64,000 nucleotides of DNA from Buxus sempervirens (Eukaryota; Streptophyta; Magnoliopsida; Buxales; Buxaceae), in assembly GCA_947561395.2 (NCBI GenBank), contig OX387184.1, positions 6,696,001 to 6,760,000 on the forward strand. Reading direction: 5' to 3'. This document shows positions 49,440-59,347 of the stretch, one piece after another. The position numbers and the translations under genes are program-made. Numbering within the stretch: the first letter of the stretch is position 1; every line of letters begins with the position of its first letter. The notes beneath the pieces were generated by a model. The model made no database searches. It worked only from the letters and a program-made list of their open reading frames with translations, and was not told where the DNA came from.

Positions 49440-50524
49440 ATGGGCCGGTGTGGACACGTGTCGAAGGTGGTGATGTGTCTCTACGCGGGCGTGCCAGTAT
49501 CGTTTGATACAATGATTTTCGAGTCGATTCCTGACCTCGGGCACCTGTTCCGAATCTGAACCGAGATCGGTTCAGTCGTACTGCAAGTCACCTGTAATAA
49601 AATCGGTCAGGCGATGGTATGAAGACTAGGGGTTCGGTCTTCGTTTTGGGTTCTTGTAAGTGTTCGAAAGCGAAAGCAACTAATGGCACACAAATCCTTT
49701 ATTATTAAATCGGCCGAATAGCCGAAAGCGACAACAGATAATCCTCAGAATGGAAACAAAAGTAAAAAAGAAAACTGACAGGGCTCGCAGGACCGGCCTG
49801 TCCTGGTCTTATAGTCGTAGTCGGGTATAAGCGCAGGAGGAAGGGGGCGGCTGCTAGCAAAGCCAATTCAGGGGGTTCACCTTGGATTGCTGCTTACCCG
49901 AAAATACACGAGTCACCTGGCGTGAACAGAGCGAGTCTCGGGACCGGCTGCTCGGGATTCTGTAAAGACAGAACTGCGAGTCAGGGGCGGCCTCAACTTA
50001 CTCTCCGGTGGCAGGATTCTGGTGTTAGTCGGAGTGAAGAGGGGTCGAAGATGTCACTGCGACTGGAAGCAGTGAGAGAAGTCCTAGTTTATCCGTCTGT
50101 ATTAGAGGGGATAAAGGATCACGGATGATCAAAATAATTTAATAACCGGTTGCGGTTGTGTGGATTGTGTCCCTGAGCTCTTCGAATTGGTGCCTTTTAT
50201 AGCCGCTCCTTGACGGTTGCTCAACGTCCTACTCTTGCACGATCTTCATGGCGGTTGGTCATCTTCAGTTCTCTGTTTCAAAATGATAATCGCCCGGCCA
50301 TGATCTAAAAATAGTTTTATTCTTGAACGGCCGATGGCACGATCTTCTGATATTTGTGGTTTTGTCGTATTGGCTTGCGTGGCTCGAACCGCATTCTTCT
50401 GTATGCGTGCTGACGTGACCTGCTCAACCATTCAAAGCCTACGGGCCTTGATGTCGTGGCCTAACTAAGCCACCTAGGCTCCACGTGTCCTTCTCTTATT
50501 CGTCGGTTATATAGGGTGTAAACA
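49440..50524 (-). mobile_element. Truncated LTR retrotransposon end (probably Ty3/Gypsy)
   Basis: This stretch is clearly less AT-rich than its surroundings. On the minus strand it starts TGTTTACACCC (50524) and reads as an LTR, with a promoter-like GGCTATAAAAGGCACC (TATA at 50202-50196). It later runs into ATACTGGCACGCCCGC near 49485-49500, similar to the start of the interior of some Gypsy elements (TGGCACGCCCGGTGGGAC). Only one LTR-like end is present and no gag/pol is seen, so it is a truncated copy or an LTR plus a little interior. The exact LTR 3' end is not resolved. Confidence 0.5.
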
Positions 50525-50527
50525 GAG

Positions 50528-50667
50528 TTGAAATCCTGTGGATCCTTTATCTAGACTCCTTATGTGGATTCTCCATAAGATTGTGTCATGTGCCCCTTGA
50601 AGCATTTAAGAAAATTATATTTACACCATTCAAGGGGCACATGGCACAAGAATCCACAGGATTTCAA
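50528..50667. mobile_element. Foldback MITE with 16-bp perfect ends
   Basis: TTGAAATCCTGTGGAT (50528-50543) is the exact reverse complement of 50652-50667. Inner arms GTGTCATGTGCCCCTTGAA (50583-50601) and TTCAAGGGGCACATGGCAC (50629-50647) pair with one mismatch. The left arm has an extra 39-bp insert with its own CTTATG/CCATAAG pairing. It starts 3 bp from the LTR-like end at 50524. Confidence 0.65.
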
Positions 50668-51514
50668 TTGCTAAGAAGGCAAGTTGCATATTGTTTCCAT
50701 GCCACATGCAATATATGAATTCAGGAAAAAATAAAAAATAAAAAACCTACCGTATAAGATTCGATTCCCAGAAATCAAAGAAATGCACTTCTAGCGATTT
50801 ACAGGGCTAGATTAGGTGTGTGTGGGGAAGGGTTCTTATCTTTTAGGAGAATCATAGCTTCATTTGATCATCTATATATATATGGGATTAATTTATCTCA
50901 TAATACTCATTATTGAACAAGAACAAGTGATCTTAATTAGCAACAAGGCCCATCTATGTATGGGGCTGTTCACGAGTAGAGCTTGAACAACCTTGACCAA
51001 AGAGATGGGTCATATATTAACCAGATTTGTGTCTTTGATCGCAGGAGACAATTTCAGGACGCTTCTAGAGGATGTGAACTCCATTAATGCTGTCTATGAT
51101 CTGTTATAACCTAACAGTTGGTTATAACATCACTCTTCTTTTCTTGAAAATATCTTATAATTAATTTATATATTTGTTTTAAGTAATTAAAAAAGGATTC
51201 ATTAGAAAGATCTCTCATAAATCCTTCTGATCATATCCACGTGTCCACTTCTAACTGTTTTTTCTATATATCATCATTATCAAAAACCAGTTCCCACCAA
51301 AATGAGATCACGCAGTGGACGAATACAAAAATCAAGTCTCTCTTAATGATTGAATACAAAAATCAAGTCTCTCTTAATGACTTTGATAGAAATAATAATA
51401 ACTACCAACTTGGTGGTTACGAAATCATATAAAATAGCTTTGAAATTAAAATATACTCCCCTCTCTTTGTCGAAATGAAATCTTCTGCATTGTTTTCCTG
51501 AATTGGCTCCTGAT
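50668..51514. other. Intergenic with small repeats
   Basis: Contains the palindrome TGTTATAACC...GGTTATAACA (about 51101-51128) and a tandem pair of gaatacaaaaatcaagtctc units (51322 and 51353). A 60-bp segment at 51247-51306 is shared with 59284-59343. No gene seen. Confidence 0.55.
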
Positions 51515-51645
51515 GTGACTGTGAGATGCTGCCATGTGGAGCATCTCACGGTCACTGTTTTTTGATTGTTGTACATGTTTCAAGTGGGGCCCACATAAAG
51601 AAACACTAGTTGTAAGATGCTCCACATGGCAGCATCTTACGTCCA
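51515..51645. mobile_element. Nested-palindrome foldback MITE, copy 2
   Basis: The left unit GTGAGATGCT-9 nt-AGCATCTCAC (51521-51549) and the right unit GTAAGATGCT-9 nt-AGCATCTTAC (51612-51641) are each palindromes and also inverted copies of each other. Their spacers are GCCATGTGG and CCACATGGC. Same family as 34467-34596, but better preserved. Confidence 0.65.
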
Positions 51646-53009
51646 AAACAGGGGATGATTTAGTTAAACATGGCAGATGATTTCATCTCCTCTCTGTGCC
51701 TTAGTCCCTTTGGTTTTGTTCAACCAGCAACTTTGTTCTTCTTCCTAACGTTGAATTAGTCCGACTGTAATCTTGTAGATTCCCGGATCGTCTGATTTGT
51801 ATATTTAATCATTCAATATGTTGGCTTAATTAACCTTTCCAACTTTTTCATCATCAAAATAATTAGTTTTATTGTTTACTTACTTTTAAAACTTAAACTG
51901 GATCTGAGGTAGCTTTGCCAGAGAGAAAAGAAAGAGAAAAACACGACTCACGATACAAATTAGACTTGTATTATATTATTTGTAGTTGACTTTGACTCCA
52001 CCATCCTCCTCGCCTGTCCAGTGTTCATCATGTCAACATTTCTCAATTAATTAAGAGGTAGCTGTGCCTAATTCGCCAAAGGAGAACTCAGGGCTGTTCG
52101 TTCACTAAGGCCTCCTTTGGTGTTCATTTTGGAAACTAACTCATTCCATGGCATGGACCGAGTTCTAAGGTCTATAATGAGTTTTGCGTTTGATTACAAA
52201 TTGGGAATGAGTTCTAAAAAAAATGTACTTCTACAAAATGATTTTGAAAGCTATTTTGCAAAAGTAGAACGGAAAAGTTGCAAAATCTAAAAACTTCGAA
52301 GGATATACTTGAAAATTTGTTATAAAGATTTTTTTTACATGACAAGGATAGATTTGACATTTATGAAAAACTTCTTTTAATTAGGACAATGAGAAACTTA
52401 TAATATTTTTAACCTGATCTGCGAAAATGAATAGTAGGCAACTAAACGTCCAACCCACACTCCGTCGCATTCCCAACCTAAATGAATGCCAAATGGGGCC
52501 TAACAGATTGATTTTTGTTGTCCAAAGGCACAGAGTCATTACACTGTCACACAATTTGTCGCGTTGCATTACATAGGAGACTTGGTTTGTTAAAAAAGGG
52601 CCCCAAAAAAAAAAGACCTTTGATATATAAATATATATATTTCTTAGCTAATTAACTTCTAATAAACAATCAAGTTGGTCTTCTCTTCTATGCCAACTGC
52701 ACTGAAGTTACCCAGAGGAAGTCTTTTTTTTTGGTAATCAGTTACCCAAAGGAAGTTGCAGTGAAGCCAATGTGCGTCTCTAATTGATATTTCTTGTGGG
52801 AGTGTCCACTATCTAAATCTTACAATATCGTACATGGTGCAATTTTTAATGTTGCTTCATGTTCTAATGTTTGACCATGTAACAACCTTCAGGATGGAAG
52901 CATCTTTCCAGAGTTATATTACAACAATGGGATTAGATATCTTCTTTCAGTACGCTCCACAGCTAGCTAGTACAAAATTTTCTCTCAATCTTTACGACCA
53001 ACGATCGAC
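51646..53009. other. Intergenic, upstream region of the PLAC8 gene
   Basis: AT-rich with no gene seen. A TATATAAATATATATAT stretch lies at 52624-52640. The frames at 52381-52569 and 52834-53124 are not in the gene's frame and have no homology. Confidence 0.5.
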
Positions 53010-54290
53010 ATGTATCCTTCACCACATGAACAAGGAAAATATGCATCAGAGGGATATCCAGCTGGTGCAGTTCCAGATCCCACTCAGGGACGACACTACC
53101 CTCCTCCTCCATCTATCTCCTTAAACATGCGCGGTCAAGTTCCAGGTGTGGCACGGCCATGGTCGACCGGTCTTTGCCACTGTTGTGATGACCCTGCAAA
53201 TTGTAAGAACATGATCAACCAGTTAATTAGTTTTAAGTGCATGTATTAATTTGATCCATGAGAAATCATCAATTTGCTTTGTTTGTCAGGTCTGATCACC
53301 TGCTTTTGTCCTTGCATCACGTTTGGACAGATTGCGGAGATGGTTGGTAGAGGTTCCCCATGTAAGACCGAGAAATTAATAAAGACGAATTAGTATCCTG
53401 TTTAAATCATTGAAAGATGTTGATCAACGGGTGTCGTGTTTGTTTATAACATGGTCTCAATTTTGCAATTTGGTGCAGCTTGTGCAGAAAATGGTGTATG
53501 TTATGGCCTACTGGGATTAACTGGCTTTGCTTGCTTGTTCTCTTGCTTTTATCGCTCCAAGCTGAGGGCACAATACGATTTAGATGAGGCACCTTGTGTA
53601 GACTGCCTTGTGCACTTCTTCTGTGAAGCTTGTGCGCTGTGTCAAGAATACAGAGAGCTCAAGAACCGCGGATTCGATATGGGGATTGGTAAGATATCAT
53701 TTGTTGCTTTTGCGTCTTGATTTCTTTCTTCGTCAATCAAAATTTGCTAGACAAGATATTAATTATAATCCAATAGACTTTCTGAGTTCTATTGCATGTG
53801 GTTTGCAACCGAAGAATCTTTTCCCGCAAAACGCAACTGTTTTATTAGTTATATATTGAGAGGTCAAGTTACCATATGTCAAGAACTCGGCTGCGAGTGG
53901 GAAGATTTTCTTTCTCATTAGAATCGATCGATTAAGAGCCGTAAGTTAAAGCCCTAGAGTACTTCCAAGCTTCTGCGTCATTCAGATTCTTAGATAGGGT
54001 AGATTGGATGGTCAACTAATTAAATTAAACAATGTTGAGAGAAACATCTCGTGATGGTATTTCTTAAGAAATTAGGAAGGCATCTTGAACAACTCAAAGT
54101 CTCAAACCCACTTTTTATCTCATTTAGCTTTTATGCTTGGATAAGAATTAAGAATGCATTCTGTTATCTAGTTATTTATTTATTTATTAATGTGCTGTTT
54201 CTTTGGTCTGAAGGCTGGGAAGCAAACATAGATAGACAGAACCGGGGAATGACAGCGGCTCCGACTGTGGAAGGAGGCATGAGAAGATGA
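53010..54290 (+). CDS. PLAC8-domain membrane protein (PCR / cell-number-regulator type)
   Basis: Exons 53010-53202, 53290-53361, 53479-53688 and 54214-54290 (GT-AG introns, phases 1,1,1) encode 183 residues. A Pro/Gly-rich N-terminus ([10 protein letters not shown]...) precedes [15 protein letters not shown]. Then comes the PLAC8 core [19 protein letters not shown] (65-83), containing the family's Cys-Pro-Cys motif, a second hydrophobic stretch [19 protein letters not shown] (96-114), and a Cys-rich [23 protein letters not shown] segment. It ends [14 protein letters not shown], a typical PCR/CNR tail. Plant members are plasma-membrane proteins linked to cadmium/zinc export or calcium entry (PCR1/PCR2) or to organ size (FW2.2/CNR). 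Which role applies here cannot be told. No damage seen. Confidence 0.88.
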
Positions 54291-54669
54291 ATTAATGTGC
54301 CTCGGGCGCCATTGCTGATGTGTCTATGCTGTACGTTTCTTGGTCTACATTACCGCAGCTGGTTTTTCGCTGTGTTTTAAATGTTTCATTTGAATTTGAT
54401 TGTGTTGTAGTATGGCTCTTAAACATACAAAGAGATGTATTAATTCAGGGACGCGCGTTGGGTTAAACGTCCAATCTGCATGTCATTGGGCTTGATCCCC
54501 AGCTCCACCATCTCGAACTCAAGTTTGATAGATAAATTTCTGGGTTCAAAGACGGAGTGGGCAGGTAGTTAATACTTAATATGAGGCTAAGTTAAAATGC
54601 TCTACCAGCTGAAATCGAATAAAAAATTAAGCTAACTTGTTGGAATTCTGGATCACCCATTTACAGCTT
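54291..54669. other. PLAC8 gene 3' flank
   Basis: 3' UTR and short intergenic DNA ending at the inverted-repeat element. Nothing else seen. Confidence 0.5.
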
Positions 54670-54672
54670 TGA

Positions 54673-55187
54673 AGCGGATCCTCTGTGAAGCAGAAGATCC
54701 TTTGTGAAGCGCAATCCAACGGTCCAAACGTTGGATCAAATTAAATGAAAGTTATCAAATATGAGGGTACCTCAGGCAAACAATGGGTACCTCTGTTAAA
54801 TACTGTGGTACCTCACACAAACATGGGGGTACCCGATCATCTTCATGGAGGTACCTTCGGCCTAACAATGGAGTACCTCTTTCAAATACGGATTACCTCA
54901 GCTATTCCACTATAACCCGAAGTTACCTCTTTAAATCGTGGTAGGTACCTTCTAAAATAAGTTTAAGGTACCCCACTGTAAGCCCAAGGTACCCTCATGT
55001 AAGTCTAAGGTACTCCCATATAAGCCTAAGGTACCCCCTATGGTAAGCCATATGTAGTCACCAAAATTAGCCTAAGGTATCCCAATATAAGCCGAAGGTA
55101 CTTCTACAGAGAGGATCAGACCAAATTAATTTGATCTGTTGGATTGCGCTTCACAAAGAGGATCCACTTCACAGAAGATCTTAAACC
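54673..55187. mobile_element. Inverted-repeat element with a GGTACC minisatellite core
   Basis: The terminal arms contain TTTGTGAAGCGCAATCCAAC at 54701-54720 and its exact complement at 55138-55157. The arms extend outward (GATCCTCTGTGAAG / GATCTTCTGTGAAG) and inward (GATCAAATTAAA / GATCAAATTAAT). The element is flanked by TTACAGCTTTGA on both sides (54661-54672 and 55188-55199), giving a perfect 9-12 bp target duplication of Mutator type. The core (about 54760-55110) holds nine exact GGTACC copies plus about six decayed ones, spaced mostly 20-35 bp. No ORF. Confidence 0.8.
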
Positions 55188-55418
55188 TTACAGCTTTGAT
55201 AATTTAATCCAAAAATAACCCGTTTTCTCAACCACACGCGAGGATGAGGTGCGGATAATGTTTGCAATAGTCAAGGTTGCAATGAGCCTATCGCCTTACC
55301 GCCAGCGCACGCGGCAAGTATTTTTCATGATCAAATAAGGTCGCTTAAATAAGAGTGTAGAATGTTGATGGATATCTTGTCAACGAGCTCTTGGTCTTTC
55401 GTCCAAACGCAAAAACGG

Positions 55419-55424
55419 CACGTG
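55419..55424. promoter_or_regulatory. G-box in the promoter of EF-hand gene A
   Basis: CACGTG. In copy B the matching promoter has a second, inverted-context CACGTG 33 bp downstream (61747-61752); here that site has become CACGCG. A TATA-like CTATAAGAAG follows at 55571, 106 bp before the ATG. Confidence 0.45.
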
Positions 55425-55677
55425 AGACCGTACAAGAGAATCATGTCTTCTCACGCGCGTGGTCAAGTTGTACAGATTGGTTGAGGAATCAATTAACACG
55501 ATAAGATGGAATAAATTAATGCGTCCGCCAGTTAGACTGAGGACTGGAGTCTGGTCTGGGAGACGAAGCTCTATAAGAAGGCCGACGGTGGCTCACAGTC
55601 TCCTTGTACCAGCTTCAGCAGCTCCTCTCCTCCTGCTAGAATCTCTCTTAAGCCTTTACTCTCTAGTTGTAGGCGAA

Positions 55678-55953
55678 ATGGTTCACAACGTATCAATTGC
55701 GAGAAATCCATCAATTACCGATGAGAAATTGAAGAATTTGCTCAAGTATTTTGATACCAACGGGGACGGCCAAATAAGCAAGAAAGAGCTCGTTGAAGGT
55801 CTGCGCAAACGAGGTGAGTGGTTCTGTAGTTGGAAAGGCAGTCGCGTCTTGGTTCATGCCGACGCTAACCACAATGACTACGTTGATCCGGGGGAGATGG
55901 AGATGCTCGCCAAGTATGTAGCTTCTAAGCGATGGGGATATGTTCTTTTTTAG
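55678..55953 (+). CDS. Small EF-hand protein A (tandem paralogue)
   Basis: 91 residues, single exon. Loop 1 is DTNGDGQISKKE (26-37), canonical. Loop 2 is DANHNDYVDPGE (62-73), in which the usual Gly at position 6 is Asp and the position-8 hydrophobic is Val; calcium binding there may be weaker. Between the loops is RKRGEWFCSWKGSR, and the C-terminus is KRWGYVLF. The start is chosen at the ATG after a TATA-like box at 55571; the frame is open further upstream to 55459 without an ATG. The paralogue at 61973 is near-identical from residue 32 on. Residues 1-31 differ more (HNVSIARNPSI here, PFNVAKNPPPEI there). Likely role: calcium sensor, partner unknown. Confidence 0.82.
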   Translation: MVHNVSIARNPSITDEKLKNLLKYFDTNGDGQISKKELVEGLRKRGEWFCSWKGSRVLVHADANHNDYVDPGEMEMLAKYVASKRWGYVLF

Positions 55954-56583
55954 GGTCTTCCATCTCCGTACGTGATTGTCATGTTTCTGTTTTGACTTAT
56001 AATTAAGCTCTAACTTTGAACTTATCTACATGGGGTGACAATGGACGTTAATTAGTCCTTAGCCTCATGCAGTTAGCAGTTGTAGTATTATAAAATGACC
56101 CTTGTGATCACTGGTGTAATTCCATTCTTCGTCTGTGCTTTGTTCTGAATCATTAAACTCAGAGAATTAGATCTCATCAGATCACGAATTGAAATGTGTC
56201 TCTGTTGCAAGGCCCCCCCGCAGGGTTTTCAAGAGATTATTTCCCCGGCCGTACGAGAACAAATATAAAAGATTTTAATAGAAACTCTTTCTTTCAAGTA
56301 CACAGCATTTGGGGTCTTCTTTTTCATCTCGGATTACTATATAATTTCAACGAGCACAAATTCCAACTTTTATGGGCCCAAAAATTCGTTCACAACGTAA
56401 TCCATCACTTCCCATGCGGTTTATTAGTTTTGTGACGAACAAGTGACATAGTTAAGTGAAGGGGAACACATTTGCTCTTGCTGCAAATGTAAGCAATTTC
56501 TTCTTGTTAAAAAATAAAACGGGAGTGTGTAAAGCATGACATCCCGGCTCGCATATGATGTGAACTCTATGAAATCAAAGAAG

Positions 56584-56901
56584 GGAAAATTATGAAAAAG
56601 GTCAAAATCCATAAAAAGAACTTACTTACAAAAAGGGTCACTTTTTAAAAATAACTAAATTACAGAATCACTTTCCAAAAATAGTTAAATTATAGGATAA
56701 TTTTACTTGGGATACAAGCGTATTGTACGTGGGATACAAACTTCCTTACGTCAGATACAAGCTTATTTTATGTGAGATACGAGCGCATCATATGTGGATA
56801 CAAACATTTTTTACTTACAGTGAAGTGATACTATTTTTGAGATTTTTGATAGATTTTTTTTATAAATACAGGCCAAAATGTGACCCTTTTTTATAATTTT
56901 C
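56584..56901. mobile_element. Inverted-repeat element with a GATAC minisatellite core, copy A
   Basis: The left end GAAAATTATGAAAAAGGTCA and the right end, read in reverse, GAAAATTATAAAAAAGGGTC form terminal inverted repeats. The flanks TCAAAGAA (56575-56582) and TGAAAGAA (56902-56909) fit an 8-9 bp target duplication. The core (about 56710-56815) has five units of about 23 bp, each with GATAC(A/G)A, for example GGGATACAAGCGTATTGTAC. No ORF. Confidence 0.65.
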
Positions 56902-57146
56902 TGAAAGAATTATTAGATTATTAGATTTCTTTGAATGTTCTTACACCACTCTTTATCCTTTCAACGGACAATATGGCACGTGAGGCCTTATCCTCTCATT
57001 CTGGTGCAGGCTCATGTGGTAGACGATTTAATCCCCAGATATATTGTTCCGATATACGTTGAGAAATCAACACATACATGTGCCTTGATGACATATGCTA
57101 CTTTAATTAAAAATGAAATAGAGGTATATATATGGAGACCCCATGA

Positions 57147-59119
57147 GCTCCCTGGGATGTTATGCACATCATACATATCATAAATATCCCAACGACATGC
57201 GTGGAGATGAAATACGGATCCGAATCGATCATAGGAATGCACTGTACGAAAATCTCTGTAACCATTGTAGGTACGTACCATGGAATACAATTTTTGCGAC
57301 ATTTCCTGAAATGCTGCAAAATATCACCATTTATAAAGGTGTCAAGACAAGAAATGTCGAGAGAAAAAGGAATTTTAACCATTCCTGGAGTTCGGTGAAA
57401 TTAGTCATGTCATGAAGCAGAAGTCACCTTAATAATTTAGAAAAGGGCGACTCTTTGAAATATTGGGATATCAACACTTCCTATTTTTATGGCTATATAT
57501 GGAATTAGTAACAACATGCACTTTCTATATTCATATGCATTTCCAGGTTTATTATGTGTGCTTATTCCATTATTTCTTCATTACACTTCCTTTGAAAATG
57601 CAAATGATCAATTTACATATTTTTTGATGAAATTCTTAGGTTTTATGTATATTTTAGTCTCATTTAAACCTAAAAATAGCATAATTCTAGAATATTTTAT
57701 TATTTTATTGTTTTTTTCTTATTTTTCCTCAAAATCTGTTTTACCGAATTTTTCATTAAACATATGGATCAGATCTGAAGCCGAAGGAGTAGATATATTC
57801 AAATTTTTTTTAGATGCAGAATATCATTTCTTCTTTATCGGATTCTAATGTCCGTATTCTTATCAAAGTATGAAGCAGTCATGTGTGTTCGGGCGACTAC
57901 ATATTTTATACCCTGATCATATATTTAGATTCTTATCGTGTCCATATTCTTTTCAAAGTATCAAGCCTTTGAACCTTATGGCAACTGAGGCTTAACAAGA
58001 ATCATATTCGCTATATATGTGGGCTCCTTTGAAATCAACATGTTTCGTGCCTCGGTAAAAAGACCGGGTAATGGGGTTTTTGAATGGAATAAGAAAAATG
58101 GATTTGGCATGATTCACCTATTTTTACAGGATTCTTCTGAGGCATCCTGAACCTTAGTTAATGGGAATTTCGAGGTTCCCACAACCTTCAAAGCCCGATT
58201 GTTTGACATAGAAATAATTTGGCTTCCTTTTTTTAGGAATATTATAATTAAATACATAAAGTTCACCCCTATTATAAGCTATCCATAAAAATAGCTCTAC
58301 CTAAACTAACCTAATTAAGGAAAAAATCTACTAACTGAACAACCAGATAACCCACACCTCTATGTGATCAAGTCTGTTAGAAATATAATAAAATATATAA
58401 AGTTCACCTCTATTATCGGCTTAAGCTTGTAGTAGAACACTTAACAAATCAACTAAATTATATAAAACACCCATAATGCACTTGCCGCGTCCACTAACCT
58501 TCTTATGCTCACGTAACACAAAAGTTAAGTGCATTGAGGGCATATGCTGCTAAATTGCTAATTGGCTTCCTTGGAGCTCGTAATGGAAGTCCTCGAAGGA
58601 TGATCTCATGTTCATGACGTCAGATGGTCAAGAGTTCACTATCAAGTATCAACCATGTGGCTTGCGGATAAGAAAAAGGCAAATATTTCATCTTTAGGAC
58701 GAGTATATGTATCTTTGGCATTTGGCACCTTTAGTGTATCACATAATCATATCTTACTTTGTTCGATACCGTCCAATAATGCAGGACTTTAACTGTTGCA
58801 ACAGCTTACACAAGTGTTCGTTTGCCATTTTGGCAAATTAATTGATAAAAATAGATTTTTTTTAAGCATCGTTTTAATGCCACTGTGTGCCTACTTGGCA
58901 CACAGCTGGGATTGTGACTCGCGTGAGCCCAGGATTTTGGGGTAGTTGGGGAAAGGGAACACACGCACCACTTAATTACCCCCTCCCTTCTTGGACTCGC
59001 GTGAGCTGCACACGATGAGGTTGACTAAGTTGGAGGTAGGCTTCCGAGCATTTCTCTATTTATTCTGGTAAAGGTGGGAGTAGATCCCTGGTCAAGGATA
59101 CGACAAGCCTACAACCTTA
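57147..59119. repeat. Non-coding block X, copy 1
   Basis: Nearly 2 kb matching 59348-61619 over its whole length, with substitutions and indels. It starts GCTCCCTGGGATGTTATGCA. It contains an AT-rich open frame (57489-57848), a GGTAAAAAGACCGGGTAATG string, and two related segments with aaatacataaagttcaccc (58251) and aatatataaagttcacctct (58392). No convincing gene. Confidence 0.75.
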
Positions 59120-59347
59120 TAGTCAAAGTTATGACTAAAATACCGAATCACACTCAAAACTGCCCCAATTAGGAAAATATCGCAATCAATTCTTGCATTT
59201 GCATTGATTTACCAACTCATGGTATCTCAGCGCCATCAACGTACAATCTGACAGCTCAGCATCTTCTGTCTCGGATCCCCCTACATCAACTTTTAATTGT
59301 TTTTTCTATATATTATCATCATCAAAAGCTAGTTCCCACCAAATTAA
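59120..59347. other. Spacer between X copies, holding a 60-bp shared segment
   Basis: Where an EF-hand block would be expected if EF and X were one repeat unit, only 228 bp lie between the two X copies. The segment 59284-59343 (ttgttttttctatatat and cagttcccaccaaa-type strings) also occurs at 51247-51306. Confidence 0.6.

Larger units (their letters stand above)
55316..57146 (+). repeat. Duplicated EF-hand block, copy A
   Basis: This block matches 61634 to the window end: about 360 bp of promoter, the EF-hand coding region, the 3' flank, the GATAC element and its right flank. The first 360 bp of promoter show small indels between copies. Copy B carries extra insertions (about 62790-62960 and a doubling within 63085-63837). 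Confidence 0.8.

Noticed and set aside
54760-55110. CRISPR-like array of spaced GGTACC repeats
   Set aside because: Plant nuclear context, degenerate repeats of only 6-12 bp, variable spacing, and enclosure in terminal inverted repeats with a target duplication; it is a transposon core.
55459-55677. N-terminal extension of EF-hand gene A (and 61754-61972 in B)
   Set aside because: The frame is open in both copies but lies over the TATA box and G-box, lacks a conserved ATG at its start, and differs by compensating indels; treated as promoter and leader.
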